DNA of 64,000 nt from Fibrobacter succinogenes (GTDB taxonomy: Bacteria; Fibrobacterota; Fibrobacteria; Fibrobacterales; Fibrobacteraceae), in NCBI GenBank assembly GCA_902756345.1, contig CACVQR010000002.1:186001-250000 (forward strand), in the 5' to 3' direction. This document shows positions 32,962 to 42,662 of this stretch, in pieces (position 1 is the first letter of the stretch; the number at the start of each line of letters is the position of its first letter). Both the position numbers and the translations under genes were made by a program. The notes below the pieces were generated by a model that saw only the letters and a list, made by a program, of their open reading frames with translations, was not told the DNA's origin and searched no databases.

Positions 32962-34833
32962 TTATTTCACCTGAATTCTCTGTGCGTAGTTCATGGTGCC
33001 GTTCTTGGCGCGTACAATGTAGTTGCCGTTTGCGATTCCGTCGAGGCTGAACTGCAGGGTGCCTGCGGGCAGGTTGCCCTTGGCGAGGCTTGCAACCTTG
33101 TGGCCGAGCATGTCAAATAGGGCAATGTTTGTGTGGCCTGCTTGCGGAACGGTAATGCTCAAGTTATTGCCTTGTAGCGTAATGTTTAATTTGTTTGAAA
33201 TCTGGCTGAATGCTCTGGAGGTTCCTTCGGAACCGATGGCGCTCACCTTGTCCCAGCCGGGCATGTCGTCGAGGGCGATAATGCGTTCGTCATCCAAGTT
33301 CTTTTTCCACATTTCGGTGGTCGTCTTTTCCAAGAAGTTTCCGCTCCAGGTCTGGCTCCAAGTCATCCAGTAGCTCCAATAGGCCTTGTCTTCGGCAATG
33401 CTGTCGATGTCCGGAATAGCACCGTTTTCGCTCAAGGCAATCATCTTGCTTGTGCCCACGTCGCTCACAATCTTGTTGTAGTAATTGGCTGCAGAATTGT
33501 GGTCATTCAGCGGGTCGTAAATATCGACTGCGACAATGTCTACGTATGCATCGCCCGGGTACCAGGCCGCATTCAGAGCGCTGTAGTCGTAACCGAATTT
33601 CGGGTCGGTATTGATGTTCCAGACCCAGATTAGGTTGGTGAGCTTGTTGGTCTTGACCATGCGATCGAATACCAGGCGGTACAGCTGCACATAGCATTCG
33701 GGGCTTGCGACTCCCCACCAGAACCAGCCACCGCTCGCTTCGTGCAAGGGACGCCATATGACGGCGATTCCCTTGTCTTGCAGCTGCTTGAAGTAGCCCG
33801 AAACAATGTCTACGTCGGCGACAATGTCCTTGTATTCCTGCGAGGTCTCGTCAAGTTCCTGGCATTGTTCGCCCTTGAAAGCCTTGGTGTAGTTAAAGCA
33901 GGTATTTGTGTTCGAAGTGCCCATGACGCCTTCGGTGCAGCCTGGGTTGTTAAAGCCTGCGGGAGAGCCCTGCGTGTAGAATACGGTGTCTTCGCCAACC
34001 TTCCAGTGCCAGGTATAAGTCGGAATGCCTCCCATTTCCCACAGGTCTTCGGTCATGAGCAAGTTGTTTTCGGTGTAGCCCTTGAACCAACCTTCTTCGT
34101 GGTGGCCGCCTGCGGCAAACAGCATGTCGAAGCCGCCGATAGCGGGGTAGTGTCCGCTACGCTTGTAGAATTCGGCGATGTCGGTCTGGCCCTTCCACGA
34201 AACTTCTTCGTCGCTGAACTTGCAAGAGTCTGCGGGCGTGCATTCGCCGGGACCCAAGAGTTTCATGTCGCCATAATTGTAGTTGAAATTTTGGTCGCTA
34301 ATCATCATGCCGCTAACGGTCTTTTTGCCGAAGTTTTCGCGCAGGAAGGAGTAGAGTTTCTTGGCGCTTTCGCTTGCATTCGGCGTGACTGGTGCAGTTC
34401 CGATGTTGAATTCCGGATCGGGGTGGCGTTCCACGGTAATGTAGTCCACGCCGAGAGCCTGGTTCCCTACGGTAATCTTGTTTTCGCCGGCCTTCATTTT
34501 GGCCGAAGCCGAAACCACGTAACTCGAATCGCAGTTGCGCGGGGTGGTGAGCATGGAACCCACATCCACTCCGTTGACCGCGATTTTAGAGGTGGTCCAG
34601 TCGTATTGCTTGATTAAAACCTTGGTGGTAATATCGTAGACGGCGGTTTCTTCGACCTTGACGGTGAACGTGATGCCGCTAGGGTCTGCGGTTTTTGCGT
34701 ACTTTCCGCCCGAAAATTCGGCGCCTTCGGCAACGCTTGCGCCAGGCAAATCTTCGGCTTCGTACATGGTGGGGGCTGCAAAAGCAGACACCACGGAGAA
34801 TGCGGACAGCGCCGCGAGTAATTTACATCCCAT
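32962..34833 (-). CDS. Secreted GH26 beta-mannanase-like enzyme with N-terminal CBM35
   Basis: The 623-residue protein has a signal peptide (MGCKLLAALSAFSVVSAFA), a CBM35-type domain (about 22-135: YEAED...GGKY...VDYITV) and a GH26 barrel (about 155-510). The acid/base Glu is E365 in RPLHEASGGWFWWG and the nucleophile is E469 in ALSENGAIPD. The last roughly 70 residues (ALFDMLGHKVASLAKGNLPAG through RIQVK) match a type IX sorting domain. GH26 enzymes mostly cut beta-1,4-mannan. The start has AAGGAG 6 nt ahead. It is the last of three consecutive GH26 genes; the two gaps contain hairpins, so each may be transcribed separately. Confidence 0.9.
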   Translation of the reverse strand: MGCKLLAALSAFSVVSAFAAPTMYEAEDLPGASVAEGAEFSGGKYAKTADPSGITFTVKVEETAVYDITTKVLIKQYDWTTSKIAVNGVDVGSMLTTPRNCDSSYVVSASAKMKAGENKITVGNQALGVDYITVERHPDPEFNIGTAPVTPNASESAKKLYSFLRENFGKKTVSGMMISDQNFNYNYGDMKLLGPGECTPADSCKFSDEEVSWKGQTDIAEFYKRSGHYPAIGGFDMLFAAGGHHEEGWFKGYTENNLLMTEDLWEMGGIPTYTWHWKVGEDTVFYTQGSPAGFNNPGCTEGVMGTSNTNTCFNYTKAFKGEQCQELDETSQEYKDIVADVDIVSGYFKQLQDKGIAVIWRPLHEASGGWFWWGVASPECYVQLYRLVFDRMVKTNKLTNLIWVWNINTDPKFGYDYSALNAAWYPGDAYVDIVAVDIYDPLNDHNSAANYYNKIVSDVGTSKMIALSENGAIPDIDSIAEDKAYWSYWMTWSQTWSGNFLEKTTTEMWKKNLDDERIIALDDMPGWDKVSAIGSEGTSRAFSQISNKLNITLQGNNLSITVPQAGHTNIALFDMLGHKVASLAKGNLPAGTLQFSLDGIANGNYIVRAKNGTMNYAQRIQVK

Positions 34834-34910
34834 ACAACACTCCTTAATTTATGCCTTAAATATACCTTCGAATGGCCGCGATTTTCATTTTGAAAGCAAA
34901 AAAGCGGAAA

Positions 34911-34935
34911 AGATGTTGTCTTTTCCGCAATAGCC
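34911..34935 (-). terminator. Intrinsic terminator after the second GH26 gene
   Basis: GCGGAAAAGA TGTTG TCTTTTCCGC hairpin followed on the reverse strand by TTTTTT. Confidence 0.85.
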
Positions 34936-34962
34936 TAAAAGGCGCTTTTTAGCGAAATTTGG

Positions 34963-36714
34963 CTATTTTAGCGTGATTTTGAGGCTCTGAGTCAATCCGT
35001 TCGCCTGAATTTTTACTAGGTACGGTCCGCGGGCGAGGCGTGAAAGCGCAATCGTGCCGTTCTGGCTCATTTTTCTTACGAGTACGCGGATTCCTTGCAA
35101 ATCGTAAATCGAAATTTGGGCCACGCTGGCGTTCAGGTTCACCTGCAAATCGCGACCGACAAGCCGGACTGCGGGGGAGGCTTTCTTGGAGGTGGCGATT
35201 GCGGTCGGCTGCATTTCGTACTTGTCCCAGCCGGGCATGTCTTCGAGCGTGATGATGTAATCGTTGTTCATCACGGTATTCCAGCTTTCGGCGTTGTTGT
35301 CGTTTGCCCAGCCTTCCATGGCGTAGTCGCCGTACCACGGCATGAACCAGCTCCAGTTCGCGCCATCGGCCTTCATTTCGTCGGGGTAGGGCACGGAACC
35401 GTTTTCAGACAAGGTGACGATTTTTTTGGCGCCGTACATTTCCTTGACTTTTTCGAAGGAACTCACGAGAGAGGCGTGGTTTGCTTCGCGGGGGTAGTAG
35501 TAATAGTCGCGACCCACAACGTCTACGTATTCGTCGCCCGGGTACCAGTCCAGCGCATCGGGGGCTTCGTCGGTGGTCCAGACCCAAATCAGGTTATGCA
35601 GGCCTTTCTTGTTCACGAAGGTGTCAAACATGAGCTTGTACAAGGCAACACAGGCTTTAGCACCGTCGGTCCCCCACCAGAACCACTTTCCGCTCGCTTC
35701 ATGCAGCGGGCGCCACAGCACGGCAACGCCTTCTTTCTGGAGCGTCAAAAGCGAATCGGCAATCATTTCCATGTCGCGCATAAGGGCCTTGTATTCGTCG
35801 CTGTCGGTTTTCCACTTGCCGGTGGTGGTGTCGTAAGCAAGTCCGATGCTGAATTCGGTAAAAGGCGTGTTGCCGCTAGATTCGGTATAAAACGCTTCCA
35901 CGTCGTGCATCGGGTCTTTCCAGTGCCAGTTGAATTGCGGAATGCCGCCCTTTTTCCATACGGTCTTTGCCATTTCCAAGGAGGCATGCGTATAGCCTTG
36001 ATACCATTGCTGGTCAGAACTCTTGCCGGAAGAATGCAAGAAGTCGAAACCGACGAGCACCACGTTCTTGCCGCTCGCTTTGTTGATGTAGCTGAGTTCG
36101 GTCTGAGTGTCAAAATCTTGCGGGGTGTACTGCCCGTTGTTTTCGAAGGGGCGTTCGGTCATCACGCCGCTGATGGTGCGCTTGCCGAAATTGCTGAGCA
36201 AGAAGTTGTAGAGTTTCTGGGCGCTTTCGGTGGGTTCAGGCGTTACAGGAGTCGGGCTGATGTTCCAGGGGGTCGCCTCGTATTCCGAAACTTCAATGTA
36301 GTCAACGGCCACCCATCCCCAGGAATGGACAATCCCGATTGCGTTTTCACCTTTTTTTAGCTTGATTTTACCCGCCGCCTTGAGGACCTTAAAATCATCG
36401 GAAACTCCGAAGGTCACCTGACCGGCGGAGCTTCCGTTCAAAGTCAGATTCTGGGTTTTGCTGCCGCGATCGGTGGGGAGCTTGTAGCTTACGTACAGCG
36501 TGTAGTAGCCGTCGCTTGGCATGTCTACGGTAAACGAAAGGTCGCCTTCGCCCATTTCGACATATTTGCCGCCCGAGGCTTTTGCGTCGGTCAATGTCTC
36601 GATTTTGTGGTCGTCGGCAGGTACGGCGTCTTCGGCTTCGACGCGGATGGCCGCTGCCATGGAGTAGGTCGAAAAAGCGAGCGCTGTCGCGGTCAAAAAC
36701 TTGTAGGTGTTCAT
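34963..36714 (-). CDS. Secreted GH26 enzyme with N-terminal CBM35
   Basis: The 583-residue protein has signal peptide, CBM35 (about 24-145: VEAEDA...GGKYVEM...VAVDYIEV), GH26 barrel (about 160-490) and type IX-like tail (ISIYDLQGIRVLVRKM through LKITLK). Acid/base is E339 (RPLHEASGKWFWWG), nucleophile E437 (TLSENGSVPY). The ribosome site GGAGG precedes the ATG. It differs from its neighbours mainly in loops near the active site: MTERPF replaces the MMISDQ/MTGNMD segment, which could alter substrate choice. Middle gene of the triplet. Confidence 0.9.
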   Translation of the reverse strand: MNTYKFLTATALAFSTYSMAAAIRVEAEDAVPADDHKIETLTDAKASGGKYVEMGEGDLSFTVDMPSDGYYTLYVSYKLPTDRGSKTQNLTLNGSSAGQVTFGVSDDFKVLKAAGKIKLKKGENAIGIVHSWGWVAVDYIEVSEYEATPWNISPTPVTPEPTESAQKLYNFLLSNFGKRTISGVMTERPFENNGQYTPQDFDTQTELSYINKASGKNVVLVGFDFLHSSGKSSDQQWYQGYTHASLEMAKTVWKKGGIPQFNWHWKDPMHDVEAFYTESSGNTPFTEFSIGLAYDTTTGKWKTDSDEYKALMRDMEMIADSLLTLQKEGVAVLWRPLHEASGKWFWWGTDGAKACVALYKLMFDTFVNKKGLHNLIWVWTTDEAPDALDWYPGDEYVDVVGRDYYYYPREANHASLVSSFEKVKEMYGAKKIVTLSENGSVPYPDEMKADGANWSWFMPWYGDYAMEGWANDNNAESWNTVMNNDYIITLEDMPGWDKYEMQPTAIATSKKASPAVRLVGRDLQVNLNASVAQISIYDLQGIRVLVRKMSQNGTIALSRLARGPYLVKIQANGLTQSLKITLK

Positions 36715-36780
36715 ACAACCTCCGGTTCCATTTTAAAATACATTATTTTCCCCGAAATTGAAAATTCATTGTTCAAATAG

Positions 36781-36823
36781 AAGAATCCCCGCGGCAAACT
36801 TGCGTCGGCCACGGGGATTCTAG
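36781..36823 (-). terminator. Intrinsic terminator after the third GH26 gene
   Basis: AGAATCCCCG and CGGGGATTCT arms pair around a central GC-rich loop, with a T-rich tail on the reverse strand. Confidence 0.75.
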
Positions 36824-36840
36824 GAGTCATGAAGAGAAAC

Positions 36841-39147
36841 TTACTTGATTAATACTGGCTGGGTAGCGGCAATGCCTGCGCCCTTGACGCGCACGATGTA
36901 GCGGCCCTTGGGCATGTCGGCGAGGCTGAATGCGCTGGTGCCTGCGGCGAGGTTGCCCTTGTAGAGCGTTGCCACGCGCTTGCCGTTCATACCGAACACT
37001 TCGACGGCAACCATGCCAGCCTTGGCGGTAGTGAGCGAGACGGTCTTGCCCGAGACGCCGAGCTTGGCGGAGGCGCTTGCCTTGGCGACCACCGGCTTGA
37101 TGGCGGCAGGTGCGCCCGTTTCGTCGACGAGTTCGATCTTTGCGATATGACCCTTGCTCTGGTCGGCGGCGGTGAAGAGTTCGGTCTTCTTGTCGAATGC
37201 GGAAATCACCTTGCCGTTGTCGGCGACGAGTTCGTCGAAAATCACGGTTCCTTCGAAGCCTACTGCTGCAACCATGAGCGTTACAGAGAAGAGGTTGTCG
37301 AGATCGATCGGATGTTCTACCTTGTCGTCATCTTCGTACTTGGTGATGTCGAATTCGCAAGTAGCAGAGGCTCCGTCGTTAATCCAGCAGCCGGTGGAGG
37401 TAGACATTTCCCATGTCCAGGCGTCGTCCTTCATGCCGTTTCTTACAAAGGCGAGACCAACCCAGATGCCATTGTCTGCACCGCCGGAACCGTTATTTGT
37501 AATCTTCAACGAAACTGTCGTTGCACCAGTGAGGTTCGGAACCTTTTTGAGTTCGATGTTTGCACCGCTGTCGTTCAAGGCAGTGTAGGTCACGGCCATC
37601 ATCAGGTTCTTGTAGTCTTCGGGAGTTGCTTCGCCGGCACCGTACTTGGCGTTTTCGGTCGAGGTCGGGCATGCCTTTGTTGCAGAGGCTGCTTCATTAT
37701 AGTTGTCCCAACCCGGCATTTCGTCGAGCGTGATGATTCGTTCGTCGGCGAGGTTCTTCTTCCATACGCTTTCGGCGGTTTGGCTCACGAAGCCTGCAGA
37801 CCAGGATTCGTACCACGGCATCCACCAGCTCCAGGGGGCGTTTTCTGCGTACATGTTGTCGACATCGGGAATCGGGCCGTTTTCGCTGAGGGCGATAATC
37901 TTGTTGGTGCCGCCCTTGTTGGCAAAGTCGATGAATGCAGCGCTGTTGCTCTGGTGATCGTTTGCCTTGTTGTAAATGTCAACGCTAAGAACATCGTAGT
38001 AGGTTTCGCCCGGAGTCCAGGAAAGCTTGGAGGCATCTTGCGGGTTAAAGTCCCAAATCAAGTTGTTCACGCCGTTCTTGAACACCATGCGTTCGTAGAG
38101 CAACTGGTAGAGGGCGATAAACTGCTTGCCCGTATTGATGCTCCACCAGAACCAGTTTCCGCCGGATTCATGCAACGGGCGGAAGATGGCAGCAACGCCT
38201 TCTTTCTGGAGGTCCAAGAAAATCTGGGAAACGTGGTCGATATCTCCGACAATTGCCTTGTAAGCGGCAGAAGTCGTGTCCCAAGTGGTGGAACCCTTGA
38301 TGAATGCTTCGGAGAAGTCGAATTCGGTGTAGGTGTCATGAGCACCCTTCACGTAGAATTCAACTTCGTCACCCGGGCGCCAGTGCCACGTGAAGGCCGG
38401 AATGCCGCCCTTCTTCCAGGTGGTTTTTGCGATATCGATAGCCTTTTCGGTGTACTGCTGGAACCAGCCTTCGTCCTTGTTGGCACCGGTTGCGTTCATG
38501 AGGTCTGCACCGATGAGTGCCGGGTACTTGCCGCCGGCCTTGTAAACTGCTTGCACGTCTTCGTGCTGGGTGGCATCGCCAATGGTGTAGGCATCCATGT
38601 TACCGGTCATGACGCCAGAAATAGTCTTCTTGCCAAAGTTGTTGACCAAGAAGTTGTAAAGCTTGATTGCAGAAGGGGTGGCGTTCTTGGTAACGGGAGC
38701 GTTGCAAAGGGTGAATGCCTTGGCTTCGAATTCCTTGACTTCGATGTAGTCTACATCGATCCAGCCCCAGCTATTGGTAATGGCGATCGTGTTTGCGCCT
38801 GCTGCAAGTGTAAGGACGGTTTCGACATCGACAAACTTGCCTTTGTCTGTAACCGGGAAGGAAACCTGAGAGGTTGTACTGCCGACACCGACATAGTTGA
38901 TCTTGTCGCCACCGTAGTTGTTCATGTAGTGGACCACTACGCTGTATTGGCCGGCTTTCTCGACGGTAACAGCGGGGAACGTGATGTCGCCGCCGTTCAT
39001 CTTGACGTACTTGCCGCCCGATGCTTCGGTATTGGAGGCGACAGCTGCGTCTTTGGTGAGTGTTCCGTCTTCGGCTTCGTACTGCGCCGCACTTGCAGAT
39101 GCTGCAGCGGCAAGGCCGAATGCGAGAAGGGTTTTAGTAAATTCCAT
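36841..39147 (-). CDS. Secreted GH26 enzyme with CBM35 and an extra C-terminal beta-domain
   Basis: The 768-residue protein has signal peptide, CBM35 (about 22-140), GH26 barrel (about 155-490; acid/base E327 in FRPLHESGGNWFWW, nucleophile E422 in ALSENGPIPD), then an added beta-sandwich (about 515-660, including the ELKKVPNLTGATTVSLKI segment and EFDITKYEDDD) that looks like a second carbohydrate-binding module. A type IX-like tail closes the protein (VEVFGMNGKRVATLYKGNLAAG). The ribosome site AGGAG precedes the ATG. As the upstream gene of the three, it probably carries the promoter. Among the three, only this one has the extra domain. Confidence 0.9.
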   Translation of the reverse strand: MEFTKTLLAFGLAAAASASAAQYEAEDGTLTKDAAVASNTEASGGKYVKMNGGDITFPAVTVEKAGQYSVVVHYMNNYGGDKINYVGVGSTTSQVSFPVTDKGKFVDVETVLTLAAGANTIAITNSWGWIDVDYIEVKEFEAKAFTLCNAPVTKNATPSAIKLYNFLVNNFGKKTISGVMTGNMDAYTIGDATQHEDVQAVYKAGGKYPALIGADLMNATGANKDEGWFQQYTEKAIDIAKTTWKKGGIPAFTWHWRPGDEVEFYVKGAHDTYTEFDFSEAFIKGSTTWDTTSAAYKAIVGDIDHVSQIFLDLQKEGVAAIFRPLHESGGNWFWWSINTGKQFIALYQLLYERMVFKNGVNNLIWDFNPQDASKLSWTPGETYYDVLSVDIYNKANDHQSNSAAFIDFANKGGTNKIIALSENGPIPDVDNMYAENAPWSWWMPWYESWSAGFVSQTAESVWKKNLADERIITLDEMPGWDNYNEAASATKACPTSTENAKYGAGEATPEDYKNLMMAVTYTALNDSGANIELKKVPNLTGATTVSLKITNNGSGGADNGIWVGLAFVRNGMKDDAWTWEMSTSTGCWINDGASATCEFDITKYEDDDKVEHPIDLDNLFSVTLMVAAVGFEGTVIFDELVADNGKVISAFDKKTELFTAADQSKGHIAKIELVDETGAPAAIKPVVAKASASAKLGVSGKTVSLTTAKAGMVAVEVFGMNGKRVATLYKGNLAAGTSAFSLADMPKGRYIVRVKGAGIAATQPVLIK

Positions 39148-39244
39148 AACAGACTCCTATATTGTCGTCTTCGAAAATAGGTTTTAAAAAACGCAAATCA
39201 AAGAATATTTTGAATTGTGTTGAATAAATCGTTGGGTGATTCTC

Positions 39245-39271
39245 AACAAAAAAATCCGCCATTTTGGCGGA
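39245..39271 (-). terminator. Intrinsic terminator after the aldose epimerase gene
   Basis: AAATCCGCC ATTTT GGCGGATTT hairpin. A tract of seven A upstream gives the T-run on the reverse strand, about 35 nt past the epimerase stop. Confidence 0.8.
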
Positions 39272-39306
39272 TTTCGTAGCATGCAGTTTACAAAAAACTT
39301 GCGTTT

Positions 39307-40332
39307 TTATAACTCGATGCCCGTTTTTTCGTGGAATCGGAACCCGAATGTAAACGTGCGTTCTTCACCAGGCGGAATTACGATGAGGCCGCGGTGATGG
39401 TTCAATGCATCGGGCTCTGCAGTCATGGGCTCGATTGCGATGCTCATGCGGTCAGGCGGAGTGTAGATCTGGATTGCATTATATTGCTCGACACCGGCCT
39501 TCTGCCAAATATCAAGCGAATAGTTGTCGCTTTCGAGCGATACGTGAGCGTTGTTGATAAAGTCAGAACCGTTGGCCTGCAATTCCGTGACATCTTTTTC
39601 AAGGCAGAAACAGTCGTTAATAAATTCGTCGTTAATCTTGCGGCCGCTTTCGAAACGGGAGTCTTCCTTGAATTCGCCGGTCGGAATGTCCGCCTTGTCC
39701 AACAGGGCAAGCGAGCAGCTGGGCAATTTCATGGTCAAGTTGTCAATCTTTTCGCCCAAAGTAAAGTACGGGTGCCAGCCTTCGGAATAGGGCATATCGG
39801 TGTTGCCGATGTTTTTGACGGTCGAGGTAATCGAAACGCTTTCGCCAGTAAAGGTGATAGCGTTTGTGGCACGGAAGGGGAACGGGAAACCTGCAAATGC
39901 ACCCGGCCAGTCACAAGTGAATACGGCGGTGCAACTGTCTGCTTCGCTTTCAAAAGATTCGAATTCCCATTCCTTGTTCTGCAAGAATCCGTGCAGGGCA
40001 TGCGGAGCCCAGCTTACGTTGTTCACAAGTTCGTAAGTCTTGCCCTGCCAGGTGAATTTGGCGTAGGCAGTGCGGCCGGGGAAGGGCGTGAGCCTGCAAC
40101 CGGCATTTGTGTCAGGAGAAATTTTTCTAAGGGTAGGTTCGTCCTTGTAGCCGTAGAGCAAATCGAGCGAAGTCGAGCTGTGGGAGTTTTGCTGATTTTC
40201 TACGGGGACTCGCCAACCGTTGAGTCCGCAGCCAAAACCGTTCAGAATTTCAAATTCGGCTCCGTCGTCGCGTTGAAGCACAAAACAGGGGATGGTGCCC
40301 AAGGGGCGGAAAATTAGTTTGAATTGGCTCAT
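39307..40332 (-). CDS. Aldose 1-epimerase family protein
   Basis: About 341 residues from the ATG at 40330-40332 (MSQFKLIFRPLG). The frame runs 25 codons further upstream through AT-rich non-conserved sequence, so the inner start is preferred although no ribosome site is evident. Family motifs are SEGWHPYFTLGEK (catalytic His) and IAIEPMTAEPDALNHH (catalytic Glu region). Such enzymes interconvert alpha and beta anomers of free hexoses. No signal peptide, so cytoplasmic. Next to sugar-uptake and hydrolase genes, it may process released galactose, glucose or mannose. Confidence 0.85.
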   Translation of the reverse strand: MSQFKLIFRPLGTIPCFVLQRDDGAEFEILNGFGCGLNGWRVPVENQQNSHSSTSLDLLYGYKDEPTLRKISPDTNAGCRLTPFPGRTAYAKFTWQGKTYELVNNVSWAPHALHGFLQNKEWEFESFESEADSCTAVFTCDWPGAFAGFPFPFRATNAITFTGESVSITSTVKNIGNTDMPYSEGWHPYFTLGEKIDNLTMKLPSCSLALLDKADIPTGEFKEDSRFESGRKINDEFINDCFCLEKDVTELQANGSDFINNAHVSLESDNYSLDIWQKAGVEQYNAIQIYTPPDRMSIAIEPMTAEPDALNHHRGLIVIPPGEERTFTFGFRFHEKTGIEL

Positions 40333-40464
40333 ATGTAGATAAATGTACAATAAATAAGGGGAAAATGCCTTGTTGCAATAATCAAATAAGAAAATATTAA
40401 AATACAATGTGTCAATTTTCGTACATAAATGAAGGCCTCGGGTGCTTTTGCTATCTTTGCCGCC

Positions 40465-41781
40465 ATGGATTCCCAGACGATTGTAGCCCCGATGACGCCT
40501 GCGGGCGTGAGTGCCGTGGCGGCCCTCCGAGTGAGTGGCTCGCAGGTGCGTTTGGTGGTGGAACGCCTGTTTGGAACAAAGGCTGCCAAGGGGTTAAAGC
40601 CCCGCATGGCAAACCTCGGCACGGCCCGCGACCCGGAATCGGGCAAGGTGCTTGATAGCCTCTTGTTCATTTATTTTGAATCGCCCAATTCTTACACCGG
40701 CGAAGACGTGCTGGAACTTTACCCGCACGGAAACCCGCTGATCGTGCGCGACTTGCTGCAGGCGATTCGCCGCATCGAAGGCGTGCGCCTGGCCGAACCG
40801 GGCGAATACACGCGCCGTGCCTTCTTGAACGGCAAGATGGACTTGACCCAGGCCGAATCGGTGGCCGACGTGATTCACAGCGCAAACCGCGCGGAACTGG
40901 AGAACGCCCACCGCTTGCTGGGCGGCGCACTATCGAAAAAGATTGCAACGCTCACGGCGCAGGTGAAAGACATTTCGGCCCGCCTGGAACTCGATGTGGA
41001 CTTTGCCGAAGAAGAAACCGACCCCGATTTTGCAGGCTGGGAGACGCGCTTTGTCTCTATCCGAGAATCGATCCAGCAGATTTTGAACAGCTTCCGCGGA
41101 AAGGCGAACCTGAGCCGCTTGCCGCTGGCTGTACTTTATGGTGCCCCCAATGCGGGCAAGTCGAGCCTGGTGAATGCACTCCTCGGCGAAGACCGCGTGC
41201 TCGTGAGCAATGTGCCGGGCACCACGCGCGACTTTGTCGAAGTCCGACTCTTCTTGGAAGGCGGTGAAATCCGTCTGGTCGATACCGCAGGCATTGCAGA
41301 GCATGCCACCGACGAACTCGATGCGCTCAGCATGAAAAAGTCCCGCGAGATTTTGGAAGAAGCCGACCTCAAGATTTTAGTCCTCGACGGTACGGATTCG
41401 ACCGAGCCGGTTGTCCAGCCAGATTTTATAGTCCACTCCAAGTGCGATGTGCGCGGAACCCTTCCCGAAACGGGACTCCGTATTTCATCCAAGACAGGTG
41501 CGGGCCTTGCCGAACTCAAGAGCGTCATGAATTCCGCCTTGTTCAAAAAATGTGAAAACGAAGAAGACCTCTGGATTACAAGCGAACGCGAAAAGGCATG
41601 CCTCGAAGACGCTTATGCCGGCGTGAACCGAGTGCTCGATTTGCTGCATAGAAATCCGGCGGTGGAACTGCTCGCCTTTGAAATGCAACTGGTGCGTCGC
41701 GCATTACAAAGTATAACAGGCGAAATTTCGTCCGAAGACATTTTACAATCTATTTTCGCGGGGTTCTGCATTGGAAAGTAG
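40465..41781 (+). CDS. mnmE: tRNA modification GTPase MnmE
   Basis: About 438 residues from the ATG at 40465 (MDSQTIVAPMTPAGVSAVAA), which aligns with the usual MnmE start; a longer frame from 40429 is possible. The N-terminal folate-binding domain has GEYTRRAFLNGKMDLTQAES. The inserted G domain has GAPNAGKSSL (P-loop), the switch TTRDFVE, DTAGIAEHATD and HSKCD in place of the usual NK-D. The C-terminal FAGFCIGK is the signature with the catalytic Cys. It forms the wobble uridine cmnm5 modification with MnmG. Confidence 0.95.
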   Translation: MDSQTIVAPMTPAGVSAVAALRVSGSQVRLVVERLFGTKAAKGLKPRMANLGTARDPESGKVLDSLLFIYFESPNSYTGEDVLELYPHGNPLIVRDLLQAIRRIEGVRLAEPGEYTRRAFLNGKMDLTQAESVADVIHSANRAELENAHRLLGGALSKKIATLTAQVKDISARLELDVDFAEEETDPDFAGWETRFVSIRESIQQILNSFRGKANLSRLPLAVLYGAPNAGKSSLVNALLGEDRVLVSNVPGTTRDFVEVRLFLEGGEIRLVDTAGIAEHATDELDALSMKKSREILEEADLKILVLDGTDSTEPVVQPDFIVHSKCDVRGTLPETGLRISSKTGAGLAELKSVMNSALFKKCENEEDLWITSEREKACLEDAYAGVNRVLDLLHRNPAVELLAFEMQLVRRALQSITGEISSEDILQSIFAGFCIGK

Positions 41782-42643
41782 TTATATCGGAGCTTTGCTT
41801 GCCATTTTCATGTTCGGCTCCTACATGGTGCCCCTTAAAAAATGGCCGAATTATTCCAGCTGGGCATACCTTTCGATGATGACCTTGGGCGCGCTTTTGA
41901 GTGCGCTTGTCGTGGCGTTCTATACGGGCACGTTCAACGTGCACCCGGTGGGCGTGTTTTGCGGTCTCTTGTGGGTCGTGGGCGGAGCCTTCTGTTTTTG
42001 GGCGGTGCAAGCCGAGGCTGATCTTGCGGGTGCCGGCGTGCGCTCCATGGGGGTGAGCATTTTGGCTTCGTTCCTTTCGGGCGTGCTCCTGTTCGGTGAA
42101 CAGTCCAAGTTCTTCCTCTCGATTCCGGCGATTGCATGCTTTTTGATCGGGCTTTCGCGCTTGTCGCCGTCGCATGGTGGTTCCGTATTCAAGAACTGGC
42201 GTTCGCTCTTGGGCGGTTTTGCCTTCGGTACATACTTGATTCCCTATAAGCTTGCAGTTCAGTCGGGCCTCTCGATGACCGATGTTGAATTCCTTTGCCC
42301 GTTTACCATCGGCATTTTTGTCGGCAGCCAGGCGCTGATTGCCGTGCTTGAAATCCGCCGTAAAAAGATGTTCGAATACAAGCTTGTGCCGAGCGTTGTT
42401 ACCGTTTTGATGGGTGTGCTCTGGACGATTGGCATGCACGGCTGCTTCTGGGCTATCGATGTGAACGGCGCGCTCGGTTATGCCATCGGTTATCCGCTCA
42501 CGCAGCTGAACTTGCTTGTAAACCTCGGCTGGGGCGTGTTCGTTTTCGGTGAATACAAAACGGCCCGCGAACGAATCAAGTTGCTTTTGGCGACCTTCAT
42601 CATTCTCGCGGGCGCTGTTTTGCTGACCCTGTCGAAGGGCTAG
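41771..42643 (+). CDS. GRP/DMT-superfamily sugar transporter-like membrane protein
   Basis: The 290-residue protein has ten predicted transmembrane helices in the two-fold repeat pattern of the drug/metabolite superfamily, closest in look to glucose/ribose uptake (GRP) proteins: FGSYMVPLKKWPNY in helix 1, GLLWVVGGAFCFWAVQAEADLAG, FGTYLIPYK in the second repeat. It starts at a TTG inside the mnmE 3' end, overlapping by 11 nt. It would carry a monosaccharide across the inner membrane. Substrate is unproven; neighbouring hydrolases favour glucose or a related hexose. Confidence 0.78.
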   Translation: MESSYIGALLAIFMFGSYMVPLKKWPNYSSWAYLSMMTLGALLSALVVAFYTGTFNVHPVGVFCGLLWVVGGAFCFWAVQAEADLAGAGVRSMGVSILASFLSGVLLFGEQSKFFLSIPAIACFLIGLSRLSPSHGGSVFKNWRSLLGGFAFGTYLIPYKLAVQSGLSMTDVEFLCPFTIGIFVGSQALIAVLEIRRKKMFEYKLVPSVVTVLMGVLWTIGMHGCFWAIDVNGALGYAIGYPLTQLNLLVNLGWGVFVFGEYKTARERIKLLLATFIILAGAVLLTLSKG

Positions 42644-42662
42644 CCGGGGCGTTTGCCCTCTT

